Assembly: GCF_003610295.1 (NCBI RefSeq) | Contig: NZ_RAPV01000001.1 | Location: 4,588,001-4,652,000, forward strand | Reading direction: 5' to 3' | Length of the DNA: 64,000 bases | DNA from: Paraburkholderia sp. BL23I1N1 | GTDB lineage: Bacteria; Pseudomonadota; Gammaproteobacteria; Burkholderiales; Burkholderiaceae | In this document: positions 1-8,336 of the stretch, in pieces | Layout of the letters: each line of letters starts with the position of its first letter | How positions within the stretch are numbered: position 1 is the stretch's first letter | Made by a program: the position numbers and the translations under genes | The notes under the pieces: generated by a model | Databases searched by the model: none | Seen by the model: only the letters and a program-made list of their open reading frames with translations | What the model was told of the DNA's origin: nothing

Positions 1-957
1 GACGCGATGGCGCTCGTTTTCCAGGCGCTGCATCCGGACATCGAATTGCTCGGTCTGACGAGCGTATTCGGCAACGCCACGATCGAGACCACCACGCGCA
101 ATGCGCGTTTCCTGGCCGGGCGATTCGCGCCGGGCGTGCCGGTCGCGCAGGGCGCCGCGGCACCGCTCAGGCGCGAAGCACCCGAGCCGCTCGCCTGGAT
201 TCACGGCGACAACGGGCTTGGGAACATCGTGCTTGAAGCGGGTCTTGAAGCGGGTCTTGAAGCCGGTCTTGAAGCGGCGCTCGACGCACGCCCCGCACAC
301 CGCTTCATCATCGACACGGTGCGCGCGCATCCCGGTGAAGTCACGTTGATCGCAGTGGGCCCGCTCACGAACATGGCCTTGGCGCTGGCTGACGATCCGC
401 AGATCGCCTCGCTCGTCAAACAGGTGGTGATCATGGGCGGCGCGTTCGGCACGGACGGCGTGCTCGGCAACGTGACCCCCGCCGCCGAAGCGAATATCCT
501 TGGCGACCCCGATGCCGCCGACCTTGTGCTCGGCGCGCCTTGGCCGGTTGCGATTGTCGGGCTCGACGTCACGCAGCGCACCATCATGAGCCAGGATTAT
601 CTGGCGTCGCTGCGCGATCGCGGCGGCGCAGCAGGGCAGTTTGTGTGGGACGTGTCACGGCACTACCAGGCCTTTCACGAGCAAAGCGCGCAACTCAAGG
701 GTATCTACGTACACGACTCGTCGGCGGTCGCCTATGTGCTGGCGCCGCATCTTTACACGACTCGCAGCGGACCCGTACGCGTGCTGACGGACGGTATCGC
801 GGTGGGCCAAACCATCCAGAAACCTTCCACGATGCCGGTGCCCGCGCCGGACTGGGACACCCGGCCCGGGAGCACAGTTTGTCTCGACGTGGACGTGCCC
901 GGGATGCTCGCGCTTTACGAACGCACTTTGTGCGGCACGGCGATTGATCTGACATAA
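1..957 (+). CDS. Nucleoside hydrolase (inosine-uridine preferring family), 5'-truncated by the window
   Basis: The reading frame is open from the first base, so the start lies outside the window. The visible protein begins DAMALVFQ, the end of the family's N-terminal Asp-rich Ca2+-binding motif. Further family blocks are AEANILGDPDAAD, VGLDVT and YVHDSSAVAY, the last matching the C-terminal His-Asp block. The family hydrolyses the N-glycosidic bond of ribonucleosides to ribose plus base in nucleoside salvage. About 318 residues are visible, close to the usual full length, so only a short N-terminus is missing. An insertion of repeated LEAG units follows the HGDNGLGNIV segment. Substrate preference cannot be read from the sequence. 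Confidence 0.9.
   Translation, partial: DAMALVFQALHPDIELLGLTSVFGNATIETTTRNARFLAGRFAPGVPVAQGAAAPLRREAPEPLAWIHGDNGLGNIVLEAGLEAGLEAGLEAALDARPAHRFIIDTVRAHPGEVTLIAVGPLTNMALALADDPQIASLVKQVVIMGGAFGTDGVLGNVTPAAEANILGDPDAADLVLGAPWPVAIVGLDVTQRTIMSQDYLASLRDRGGAAGQFVWDVSRHYQAFHEQSAQLKGIYVHDSSAVAYVLAPHLYTTRSGPVRVLTDGIAVGQTIQKPSTMPVPAPDWDTRPGSTVCLDVDVPGMLALYERTLCGTAIDLT
232..279 (+). repeat. Four in-frame copies of a 12-bp tandem repeat inside the nucleoside hydrolase
   Basis: Four consecutive 12-bp units (cttgaagcgggt with third-unit and last-unit substitutions) encode LEAG-LEAG-LEAG-LEAA. The unit length keeps the frame, so copy-number change would lengthen or shorten a surface loop without disrupting the enzyme. 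Confidence 0.9.
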
Positions 958-1156
958 ACAAACAATTCGGGATCAACGCGGTAGCAGCGCCGAAACCAAA
1001 CAACCGCAATGCATTGCAGCAAACCGGCCCGGCATGGTTGGCCGATGCGTATCGCCAATTTTTGCTACATTTCTCCAGACGTGCTGCGTACGCGGTCCTG
1101 GAAGCCTTTGCTGATCGAACCGGCGCGCGTGACCCAAATCTATCAAGAGGCAAAAG

Positions 1157-2092
1157 ATGCGAATTCTAGTAGTAGGGGCGGGCGCCGTGGGCGGCTATTT
1201 TGGCGGACGTCTCGCGGCGGCGGGGCAGGACGTGACCTTCCTCGTGCGCTCCGGCCGCGCGGAAAAACTCGCGCGTGACGGTCTCGTCATCAACAGCGTG
1301 CGCGGCAATCTCGCGTTGCACGACGTCAAGACGATACTCGCCGGTGTCGGCGCCGAACCGTTCGATCTCGTGCTGCTCAGTTGCAAAGCCTACAGTCTCG
1401 ACGACGCGATCGATTCCTTCGCACCCCTGGTCGGCGAATCGACGCTGATTCTGCCGATGCTCAACGGCATGCGCCATATCGACGTGCTCAAGGAAAAGTT
1501 CGGTGCGTCGCGCGTCCTGGGTGGGCAATGCGTGATTGCTGCGACGCTCAGCCCCGAGCAGCACATCATGCATCTGAACGAAATGCATGCGATCACTTTC
1601 GGCGAACTCGAGGGCGGCACCTCCGAGCGCGTCCAGGCAATCGCGGATGCGATGGCCACCGCGAATTTCGACGTGACGGTCAGCGACAACATCCTGCTGC
1701 GCATGTGGGAAAAGTGGGTGTTCCTGGCCACACTGGCGGCGAGTACGTGCTTGATGCGCGGTTCGGTCGGCGATATTCTGGCTGCGCCGGATGGCAAGCG
1801 CATCATCGAAAACCTGCTCGGCGAGTGCCGCGGCGTGGCGGAACACAATGGCTTTACGATGGGGCCGGACTTCGACGCCCGGGCCACCCAAACGCTCTTT
1901 ACGCCCACGCCGCTCACGGCTTCGATGCTGCGCGACGTCGAAAACCACTCGCATACCGAGGCGGATCACATCCTCGGCGATCTGATCTCGCGCGGTGGCG
2001 ACGCGCAGAAGGGCGAGCACGGCTTGTCGCTGCTGCGCATCGCCTATAGTCATCTGAAGACGTATGAAGCGAGGCAGGCCCGCACGTCCTGA
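1157..2092 (+). CDS. panE: 2-dehydropantoate 2-reductase (ketopantoate reductase)
   Basis: The 311-residue protein starts with a Rossmann NADP-binding motif, GAGAVGGYFGG at about residues 7-17, followed by the C-terminal all-helical ApbA/PanE domain. The segment MWEKWVFLATLAA fits the conserved catalytic-Lys region. The family reduces ketopantoate to pantoate with NADPH in pantothenate and CoA synthesis in the cytoplasm. The ATG is preceded by AAGAGG. Burkholderiales usually carry several PanE paralogues, so this copy could act on another 2-keto acid. It is not clearly in an operon with the nucleoside hydrolase 200 bp upstream. Confidence 0.88.
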   Translation: MRILVVGAGAVGGYFGGRLAAAGQDVTFLVRSGRAEKLARDGLVINSVRGNLALHDVKTILAGVGAEPFDLVLLSCKAYSLDDAIDSFAPLVGESTLILPMLNGMRHIDVLKEKFGASRVLGGQCVIAATLSPEQHIMHLNEMHAITFGELEGGTSERVQAIADAMATANFDVTVSDNILLRMWEKWVFLATLAASTCLMRGSVGDILAAPDGKRIIENLLGECRGVAEHNGFTMGPDFDARATQTLFTPTPLTASMLRDVENHSHTEADHILGDLISRGGDAQKGEHGLSLLRIAYSHLKTYEARQARTS

Positions 2093-2151
2093 ATGAGCGG
2101 AACGCGGGTGACGGGGGCGGCTACAGCAGGCTAACGTTTCGGAGGTGAAGC

Positions 2152-2451
2152 ATGCCGAGTCCAACCGGATCCGTACCCGCGCTCAGTGCCGCCTCGGCGA
2201 CAATCTTCTCGATCGGCATTGTTTTTCTCGGCTACTGGGGCTTGTACGATCAGTCGAAATGGCACGTCTCCGACGTCTTCGTCTTCATCTTTGCGATGAT
2301 CGGCTTTGGCTGCCTCGGCCTCGTGCCGTGGATGGCGACCAGCCCGGTCGAGCCGGAAACCAGCGATTCCCGCATCCGCATTGCGCGGCACATGTTTCTT
2401 GCCGGCGTTCTTTCAATCTGGCTGGGCGTGGCGATTTCGGTGATCTTTTGA
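2152..2451 (+). CDS. Small integral membrane protein of unknown function
   Basis: A 99-residue protein with three hydrophobic stretches (roughly residues 15-32, 42-60 and 80-98), separated by a short acidic loop containing EPETSDSR. The start is supported by a near-perfect GGAGGTGA Shine-Dalgarno 5 bases before the ATG. It lies 60 bp after panE on the same strand and may be cotranscribed with it. I do not recognise a family and propose no function. Confidence 0.7.
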   Translation: MPSPTGSVPALSAASATIFSIGIVFLGYWGLYDQSKWHVSDVFVFIFAMIGFGCLGLVPWMATSPVEPETSDSRIRIARHMFLAGVLSIWLGVAISVIF

Positions 2452-2464
2452 GGCAACGCCAGAC

Positions 2465-2506
2465 ACGAGAACGCGCGCCTTGAAGCAAGCAGGGCGCGCG
2501 TCTCGT
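2465..2506. terminator. Strong hairpin between convergent genes, candidate terminator
   Basis: Arms ACGAG-A-ACGCGCGCC (2465-2479) and GGCGCGCGT-CTCGT (2493-2506) pair over 14 bp with one bulged A. The hairpin sits between the convergent membrane-protein and solute-binding-protein genes. There is no clear T-run, so intrinsic termination is uncertain. Confidence 0.5.
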
Positions 2507-2522
2507 TGAGGCGCAAGCAGGC

Positions 2523-3569
2523 TTAACGCTCGATCTGCCTGTTCCAGCGCGTATCCCACTGCGCGCGATGCGCGTTGATCGTGTCCCAATCCACCACGGT
2601 TACCTTCTTCACCAGATCGTCCACGTTGCCGAGGCTTTGCTGCATGGGCGGTGTCATCTTCGCGAGACGGTTGGTGGGAATCTGCCGGCCGGCTTCGGCG
2701 GCTTTCGTCTGGGCCGGCGCGGACAGCAGGAATTGCGCGAGTTTCTGCGCCAATTGCGGGTCGGGGTTGTTGTTGACCACGCACAGATCGACCAGCAGCA
2801 ACACCGGACCTTCCTTCGGATTCACATAGCCGACCGGAATGCCCTTGTCCTGCAGATCGCCCACGGCGGTTGGCGTCAACGGAAACAGGCCCGCTTCGCC
2901 GGTCTGGACCATTTCGGAAATTTTCGCCGAATTCGGTACGTACTCCACGACATTCGGACCGACCGTGCTCGCCCATTTTGTGAAGCCCGGTTCGACGTTC
3001 TGCTCGCTGCCGCCCATCAAACGGTTGATCGCCAGAAAGCCGTGCAGGCCGAAGGTACTGCTCGAAGCGGACTGGAACACGACTTTGCCCTTGTACTTTG
3101 GATCGGCAAAGTCCATCCATGAAGTCGGCGGCGCCCAGCCCTTTTCAGCGAACAGCTTCTTGTTGTACGCGATGCCGGTCATGCCGAGTTGCACGCCCGC
3201 GCCCATGTCGTCCTTCATGCGCGCGAACGGGTAGAGCTCCTTGAGCACCGGCGAGTCGTCGAGCTTCTTGCACACGCCCATGCTGACCGCGCGCGCCATC
3301 ACGCCGTCGTCGAGAAACACCACGTGGATTTGCGGATTGGCCTTGTTGGCGAGCAGCTTGGCGAGAATGTCCGATGAGGTGCCGGGCACCACGACCACGT
3401 TGACGTTGTTGGCTTTCTCGAAGTCGGGCAGGACCTGGCTCGTATAGGCCTTTTCCATCGGACCGCCGTTCATGCCGATATAGATCGTTTTGGTCTCCGA
3501 CCATGCGGGCGCGGCCGCGGCGAATGCGCACAATGCGGCCAGCGCCGCGATCGTCTTGAACAGTTTCAT
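2523..3569 (-). CDS. ABC transporter periplasmic substrate-binding protein (PotD/opine type)
   Basis: A 348-residue family-1 solute-binding protein. It begins MKLFKTIAALAALCAFAAAA with a signal peptide cleaved near AWS-ET, then the mature start TIYIGMNGGPMEKAYTSQV. The start at 3569 is preceded on the minus strand by GGAGCCTC and removes an unlikely 25-residue extension. It is the last gene of a minus-strand block holding the cognate ATPase and two permeases with three flavoenzyme subunits in between. Its ligand is probably the substrate of that enzyme, an amine, opine or imino acid, by inference from context only. Confidence 0.88.
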   Translation of the reverse strand: MKLFKTIAALAALCAFAAAAPAWSETKTIYIGMNGGPMEKAYTSQVLPDFEKANNVNVVVVPGTSSDILAKLLANKANPQIHVVFLDDGVMARAVSMGVCKKLDDSPVLKELYPFARMKDDMGAGVQLGMTGIAYNKKLFAEKGWAPPTSWMDFADPKYKGKVVFQSASSSTFGLHGFLAINRLMGGSEQNVEPGFTKWASTVGPNVVEYVPNSAKISEMVQTGEAGLFPLTPTAVGDLQDKGIPVGYVNPKEGPVLLLVDLCVVNNNPDPQLAQKLAQFLLSAPAQTKAAEAGRQIPTNRLAKMTPPMQQSLGNVDDLVKKVTVVDWDTINAHRAQWDTRWNRQIER

Positions 3570-3644
3570 TGAGAGGCTCCTGATTTTCACTAAACGATAA
3601 CGAGGCGATGATTGAACGATAACAACGCGAAAACCGCGCGACAA

Positions 3645-4772
3645 CTATGCGACGGTCGGCGCGGCAACAGCAGCGAAGCGATTGATCGAAAAAGCGTCGA
3701 GCGGTGTGGACGTGGCGCCGTCGATTACAAGATCCGCGAGTACGTCGCCGACCCCTGGCGCCAGCAAAAAACCGCCGCCCGAGAAGCCGAACGCATGCAA
3801 CAGACGCGGCACTGTGCGGCTCGCACCGATGATCGGATTGCTGTCTGGCGTTTCACCTTCCACGCCGCTCCATGTGCGGATCAGCAGCGCCTCGCGCAGC
3901 GGCGGGAGCAGGGCGCACGCGTCGCGCATCACGGCGCGGGTGGTTTCTGTCGACGGTTGACCGTATTCGCCGTCGCCGTGTCCGCGCCCGCCGCCAATCA
4001 CGCAATTGCCGCGCGCCACTTGCCGCGCATAGATGCCGCCGCCGACCACGCCGAGGTTGTGCGTGATGAAGAGCGGCAGCGGCTCGGTGACCCACATGTT
4101 CGGGTAGATCGGTTTCATCGGCGCGGTTTCGCCGAAGTAGCCGGCAACCGTGTTCGCCCATGCGCCAGCGGAATTGATCAGCCAGTCGGCGCTGAAGCGC
4201 ATGTCGCCTGCGCGTAACTGGAAGCGTGTGCCGTCGTGCTGGATCCCGGTCAGTTCGGTTTGCTCGCGCACGTCCGCACCCGCGGCGCGCGCGGCACGTG
4301 CGAACGCAGGCGACACCAGCCGCGGATTCGCATGACCATCGCTCGCACACAGCGAGCCGCCGATCGCCGCGGCGCCCAGCCATGGATAGCGTTGCCGGAA
4401 CGTGGCGCCGCCGATCAACTGCGCTTGCAGTCCGTGGCCGCGCGCCATGTCCGCCCATGCTTCGAGCGCGGCAAGATCGGCTTCGCGGCGCGCGAGCCGC
4501 AAATGTCCCGACACCGTGAATTCGCCGTCGATGCCGATCAGCTCCGGCAAGCGATCCCAGATGCGCCGCGCACGCATGGCGAGCGGCATCTGTTCGACCG
4601 GCCGTCCCTGAACGCGCACGCCGCCGTAGTTCACGCCGCTTGCCTGCGCGCCGCAATAGCGCCGCTCGAACAGGCCCACGCGCAAGCCGCGCCGCGCGAG
4701 CGCCAACGCCGCCGATGAGCCGACCAGCCCACCACCCGCAATCGCGACGTCGTAGTGCAAGGTGTCACTCAT
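3645..4772 (-). CDS. FAD-dependent amine/amino-acid oxidoreductase (DAO family, HcnC/opine-oxidase beta-like subunit)
   Basis: A 375-residue DAO-fold flavoprotein with the dinucleotide-binding motif AIAGGGLVGSSAAL near residue 9 and the C-terminal motif AFGFSGGGFLLAPGVGDVLA. It overlaps the preceding gene by 8 bp, which chooses the start at 4772 (MSDTLHYD) over a 43-residue extension. In HCN synthase, opine oxidase and D-hydroxyproline dehydrogenase this subunit oxidises the C-N bond of the substrate and passes electrons to the two Fe-S partners encoded just upstream. No cyanogenesis is implied; transporter linkage points to catabolism of an imported amine or opine. Confidence 0.88.
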   Translation of the reverse strand: MSDTLHYDVAIAGGGLVGSSAALALARRGLRVGLFERRYCGAQASGVNYGGVRVQGRPVEQMPLAMRARRIWDRLPELIGIDGEFTVSGHLRLARREADLAALEAWADMARGHGLQAQLIGGATFRQRYPWLGAAAIGGSLCASDGHANPRLVSPAFARAARAAGADVREQTELTGIQHDGTRFQLRAGDMRFSADWLINSAGAWANTVAGYFGETAPMKPIYPNMWVTEPLPLFITHNLGVVGGGIYARQVARGNCVIGGGRGHGDGEYGQPSTETTRAVMRDACALLPPLREALLIRTWSGVEGETPDSNPIIGASRTVPRLLHAFGFSGGGFLLAPGVGDVLADLVIDGATSTPLDAFSINRFAAVAAPTVA

Positions 4773-6198
4773 CGCGCGCCTCTTCGGGAATCTCCGCGAC
4801 GCCATCGGCGTAGATGGCGGGCGATAGCGGAATCGGTTTGACGGGCGGCTGGCTGCGCAAGCGGCCGACGGCTTCGAGGGGTTGGCCAGTTTCTTCCGCA
4901 AGCAGCGTCAAAGCCGCTTCACCGCACATGCGCCCCTGGCAGCGGCCCATGCCGACTCGCGTGAGCGCCTTCAGGCCATTGATCTCGTTCGCTTCGCCAC
5001 CGCGGATACAGCGCCGCAAGGTGCCCGCATCGACTTCTTCGCAGCGGCACACGGTCATCTCGTCGGGCCATTGCGCGGCGCATTTTTCGGGTAGTGCGAA
5101 TGCCGCCTCGATGCCTTGGCGAAACACGGCGATACGTTGCAGGCTGCGTTCGAGGGAAGCCACGTCGCGCATGCCGAGGCCACGCGGATGGGCGATGCCG
5201 AGGTCGTCGAGTAGCGCCAACGCCGTGCGACGGCCCGCGAGTTCGGCAGCGTCGGCGCCCGCGATGCCCGCGCCATCGCCCGCCAGATAGATGCCGCGCA
5301 CGGTGCTGCGCCCGGCGGGGTCGAGCTCGGGCAGCCAGCACCGGTTGTGCGTATCGAAGCGGAAGCGGCACCCGGCGAGATCGGCGAGTTGGGTTTCAGG
5401 CTTCAGGCCGAAGCTGATGCCGACGGCGTCGCACGCGATACTTTCGATTTTCGGGTTGCCTCTCGAAGAGCGCCATTCAATCGCGCTCACGCCGTGCTCG
5501 CCGCGAATGCCGATCAGGCTCACATCGCGTTCGATCCGCACGCCGCGCGTGATTAGCCAGCCGACGTAATGGAGACCCTTGGCGAACGTAGCAGGTTGCC
5601 GCGCGAGTTTCGGCGCCGCGGCCATCTGCTGCGATAACGGACTCGTGTCGAGCACGGCCACCACCTGTGCGCCGGCTTTCACATACTGATAGGCCACGAG
5701 ATAGAGCAGTGGCCCGGTGCCGGCGAGCACCACGCGCTGACCGATCGCACAGCCCTGCGCTTTCAAGGCGACCTGCGCCGCGCCCAGCGTGTAGACACCG
5801 GGCAACGTCCAGCCCGGCACCGGCAGCACGCGATCGGTGGCGCCGCTGGCGATGATCAGATGCGAAAACGGCACGCTGATTTCCCGTCCCGCGTGCAGCG
5901 TATCGAGCCGGCCGGGTTCACACGCCCAGGCCAGTGTGTCGGGGCAATAGTCGAGGTGCGGAAGCAGCGCGGCCATCGTCGTATGCAATGCGTCGGCCTT
6001 GTGCGCTTCAAAACCGTAGAGTGTTTTCTTCGAGCGCTGGAACGCGCCGTTCGCGGGCGGTTGACGATAGATCTGACCGCCCCAACGGGCGTTTTCATCC
6101 AGCACGATCGGCTTGACGCCTGCTGCAACGAGTGTCTCGGCGGCGCGCACGCCAGCCGGCCCCGCGCCGACGATAACCACGCGGTGTTCGTTGCTCAT
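4765..6198 (-). CDS. FAD/NAD(P)-binding oxidoreductase with C-terminal BFD-like [2Fe-2S] domain (HcnB/opine-oxidase alpha-like subunit)
   Basis: A 477-residue pyridine-nucleotide-disulfide-type flavoprotein. The first GxGxxG is VVIVGAGPAG (residues 7-16), the second is VVLAGTGPLL near 157-165, and a GDGAGIAGADAAELAGR flavin segment lies around 308-323. The C-terminus carries a BFD-like iron-sulfur module with Cys384, Cys386, Cys420 and Cys425. It overlaps its upstream partner by 4 bp (ATGA) and its downstream partner by 8 bp, so the three subunits are translationally coupled. By homology it is the large subunit of a heterotrimeric membrane-associated dehydrogenase; the substrate is not determinable here. 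Confidence 0.9.
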   Translation of the reverse strand: MSNEHRVVIVGAGPAGVRAAETLVAAGVKPIVLDENARWGGQIYRQPPANGAFQRSKKTLYGFEAHKADALHTTMAALLPHLDYCPDTLAWACEPGRLDTLHAGREISVPFSHLIIASGATDRVLPVPGWTLPGVYTLGAAQVALKAQGCAIGQRVVLAGTGPLLYLVAYQYVKAGAQVVAVLDTSPLSQQMAAAPKLARQPATFAKGLHYVGWLITRGVRIERDVSLIGIRGEHGVSAIEWRSSRGNPKIESIACDAVGISFGLKPETQLADLAGCRFRFDTHNRCWLPELDPAGRSTVRGIYLAGDGAGIAGADAAELAGRRTALALLDDLGIAHPRGLGMRDVASLERSLQRIAVFRQGIEAAFALPEKCAAQWPDEMTVCRCEEVDAGTLRRCIRGGEANEINGLKALTRVGMGRCQGRMCGEAALTLLAEETGQPLEAVGRLRSQPPVKPIPLSPAIYADGVAEIPEEARDE

Positions 6199-6602
6199 GG
6201 CGTGTCTCCGTCGGCAATCGCAGCGGAGGCGGAATCAACGACAGAAGCAGCTTCAGCGAGCCGTGTGACCACACGCATGCCTTGCGCCACGAGCGTCGAG
6301 CACGCGCGCAAGCGCACACCTTCTTCGGTACGCATCCAGCAGTCCTGGCAAGCGCCGATCAGGCAGAAGCCGGCGCGTGGCGCGCCGCTGAATTCGCTTT
6401 CGCGCAGGCGGCGTTGGTGCATCAACACGGCGGTGAGCAATGTGTCGCCATGCAACGCGGTGACTTCGTGGCCGTCGATAAAAAAGCTGAGCGGTTCACG
6501 GTGCGTCTCCGCGACGCGTACGAATTGCGCATCGCGCTTCAGCGTAGCGGGTTCGGAAGACAGCAATTTCGACGGCATGTGAGAGAAGGCGGTAGAAGAC
6601 AT
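6195..6602 (-). CDS. (2Fe-2S)-binding small subunit (HcnA/opine-oxidase gamma-like)
   Basis: A 135-residue ferredoxin-like protein with Cys80, Cys85, Cys88 and Cys101 (FCLIGACQDCW and RACSTL), the plant-type [2Fe-2S] ligand pattern seen in HcnA and in the small subunit of opine and hydroxyproline dehydrogenases. The ATG at 6602 shares its A with the stop codon of the permease gene upstream (TGATG), and the stop overlaps the next start by ATGA. This coupling places the electron-transfer subunit between transporter and catalytic subunits. An internal Met (MPSKLL, start 6581) is an alternative. Confidence 0.88.
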   Translation of the reverse strand: MSSTAFSHMPSKLLSSEPATLKRDAQFVRVAETHREPLSFFIDGHEVTALHGDTLLTAVLMHQRRLRESEFSGAPRAGFCLIGACQDCWMRTEEGVRLRACSTLVAQGMRVVTRLAEAASVVDSASAAIADGDTP

Positions 6603-7396
6603 CAGTGCTGGCCGATCAGGATCCGGTTGAGCCCATACACGCGATCGAGCAGCAGCATCGCGCCGGCGGTGATGAAGATCACCAGCGCCGAGACGGAGGC
6701 CATCATCGGATCGATCGATTCGGTCGCGTACATGTACATGCGAACCGGCAGCGTGACGGTTTGTGGCGAGGTGACGAAAATCGACATCGTCAGTTCATCG
6801 AAGCTGTTGATGAACGCGAGCAGCCAGCCGCCGGTAATGCCCGGCAGAATCATCGGAAAGGTGACGCGGCGAAACGTGGTCCACGCATCGGCGCCGAGCG
6901 AGTGCGCGGCATGCTCGACGCTGCGGTCGAGACCGCTCACCGAGGCCAGCACGAGCCGCATCACGAACGGCGTGATGATGATCATGTGCGCGAGCACGAG
7001 CCACGCGAACGAACCGGTTGCGCCGATCAATGCGAAGAAGCGCAGCAGCGCGATGCCGAGCACGAGCCCTGGAATTACCAGCGGCGACAGCAATAAGCCG
7101 TTGAGAAAGCCGCGGCCCGGAAAACGGGCGCGGCCGATCGCCAGAGCTGCCGGCAACGCGACGATTAACGAGAGCGTCGCCGAGGCAAACGCCAGCTTGA
7201 GACTGTTGTAGAACGCCGAGATGAAGTCCGGGTAATTGAGGATCGCGCGGAACCAGCGCAGCGATACGCCGTGCGTGGGCAGCGTGAGTGTTTCGTCGGG
7301 CGTGAAGGCAACCAGCACGACGATCACGAGCGGCGCGAGCACGAACGCAATCACGAGCGTGTGGAAAATCAGCGCAATGGGGCCGTTTTTTCTCAT
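6602..7396 (-). CDS. ABC transporter permease (PotC-type)
   Basis: A 264-residue inner-membrane permease with about six transmembrane helices and the binding-protein-dependent transport loop SLGADAWTTFRRVTFPMILPG (EAA-type, residues about 165-185). It follows the first permease by 16 bp and overlaps the Fe-S subunit gene by one base. Resemblance is to the PotC half of spermidine/putrescine-type (PAAT) transporters, which also carry opines and 2-aminoethylphosphonate. The hydrophobic pattern and length fit the family. Confidence 0.88.
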   Translation of the reverse strand: MRKNGPIALIFHTLVIAFVLAPLVIVVLVAFTPDETLTLPTHGVSLRWFRAILNYPDFISAFYNSLKLAFASATLSLIVALPAALAIGRARFPGRGFLNGLLLSPLVIPGLVLGIALLRFFALIGATGSFAWLVLAHMIIITPFVMRLVLASVSGLDRSVEHAAHSLGADAWTTFRRVTFPMILPGITGGWLLAFINSFDELTMSIFVTSPQTVTLPVRMYMYATESIDPMMASVSALVIFITAGAMLLLDRVYGLNRILIGQH

Positions 7397-7412
7397 GATG
7401 GTCTCGCGAGAT

Positions 7413-8336
7413 TCAGCCGAGGCTTCTGGCGTACTTGCGCTCCAGAACCCGGTAGTAAGTGAGCATCACGATCAGATTCGCGACCAGCAGCAGGAGCGCG
7501 ATGGTCGCGCCGAGCGGCCAGTTCAGCGAGCCGAGGAATTCGTCGTAGACGGCGGTGGCGGCGACTTTCAGGCGCCGTCCGCCGAGCAGGCCGGGAATCG
7601 CGAAGGCGCTCGCCGATAGACCAAACACCATCAGGCTGCCCGACAGAATGCCCGGCGTGAGTTGCGGCAACACGATGCGGCGCAAGATCGTGGCGGGCGA
7701 TGCCATCAGCGAAAGCGCGGCATTTTCCGTTTGCGGGTCGAGCTTCTGCATTGCGGTCCACACCGGAATCACCATGAACGGCAGCATCACGTGCACGAGT
7801 GCAATCACGATGGCGAAGGTGGTGTACTCGAGCTTGTACGGTCCGAGCCCGACAAGACCGAACGCCTGATTCGCGAGACCGTTGCTGTTGAGCAGCATGC
7901 TCCAGCCGAACGCGCGCACCACGACCGAGACCAGCAGCGGCGCGAGAATGATCAGCAGGAACATCGAACGATACGGATCGCGCATGCGCGACAGAACATA
8001 AGCTTCCGGCGTGCCGATCACGATGCACAGCAGGGTGGTCAGAAAGGCGATACCGAAGGTGCGCAGGAAGATCGTGTGGAAATACGACGATTTCAGCACT
8101 TCCGCATAGTTGCCGAACTGGAAGGCGGCGAGCGGGCCGCTCGCCGGATCGAAGCGGTAGAAGGTCAGCACCAGCGTCATCACGAGCGGCACCAGCACGA
8201 GCGCCGCGAACAGCAGGAAAGCCGGCGCGCACATCAGCCACAACGGCACAAACGCTTGCCATGGTGCGCGGCGCACATGGCCGGTTTTCACGCTGTTGTC
8301 GTTCGAAGCGGGCAACGTACTAGCCATGATCCGCAT
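7413..8336 (-). CDS. ABC transporter permease (PotB-type)
   Basis: A 307-residue permease with a cytoplasmic N-terminus, a first transmembrane helix around residues 30-55 and the EAA loop SLMASPATILRRIVLPQLTPG near 230-250. It overlaps the end of the ATPase gene by 17 bp if the ATG at 8336 is used, or 8 bp if the alternative ATG at 8327 is used; neither has a strong Shine-Dalgarno, consistent with translational coupling. It pairs with the PotC-type permease downstream to form the channel. Confidence 0.87.
   Translation of the reverse strand: MRIMASTLPASNDNSVKTGHVRRAPWQAFVPLWLMCAPAFLLFAALVLVPLVMTLVLTFYRFDPASGPLAAFQFGNYAEVLKSSYFHTIFLRTFGIAFLTTLLCIVIGTPEAYVLSRMRDPYRSMFLLIILAPLLVSVVVRAFGWSMLLNSNGLANQAFGLVGLGPYKLEYTTFAIVIALVHVMLPFMVIPVWTAMQKLDPQTENAALSLMASPATILRRIVLPQLTPGILSGSLMVFGLSASAFAIPGLLGGRRLKVAATAVYDEFLGSLNWPLGATIALLLLVANLIVMLTYYRVLERKYARSLG

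Noticed and set aside
4765..6602. Hydrogen cyanide synthase (hcnABC)
   Set aside because: The subunits resemble HcnABC, but the linkage to an ABC importer and IclR regulator fits amine or opine catabolism better; no cyanide-specific evidence.
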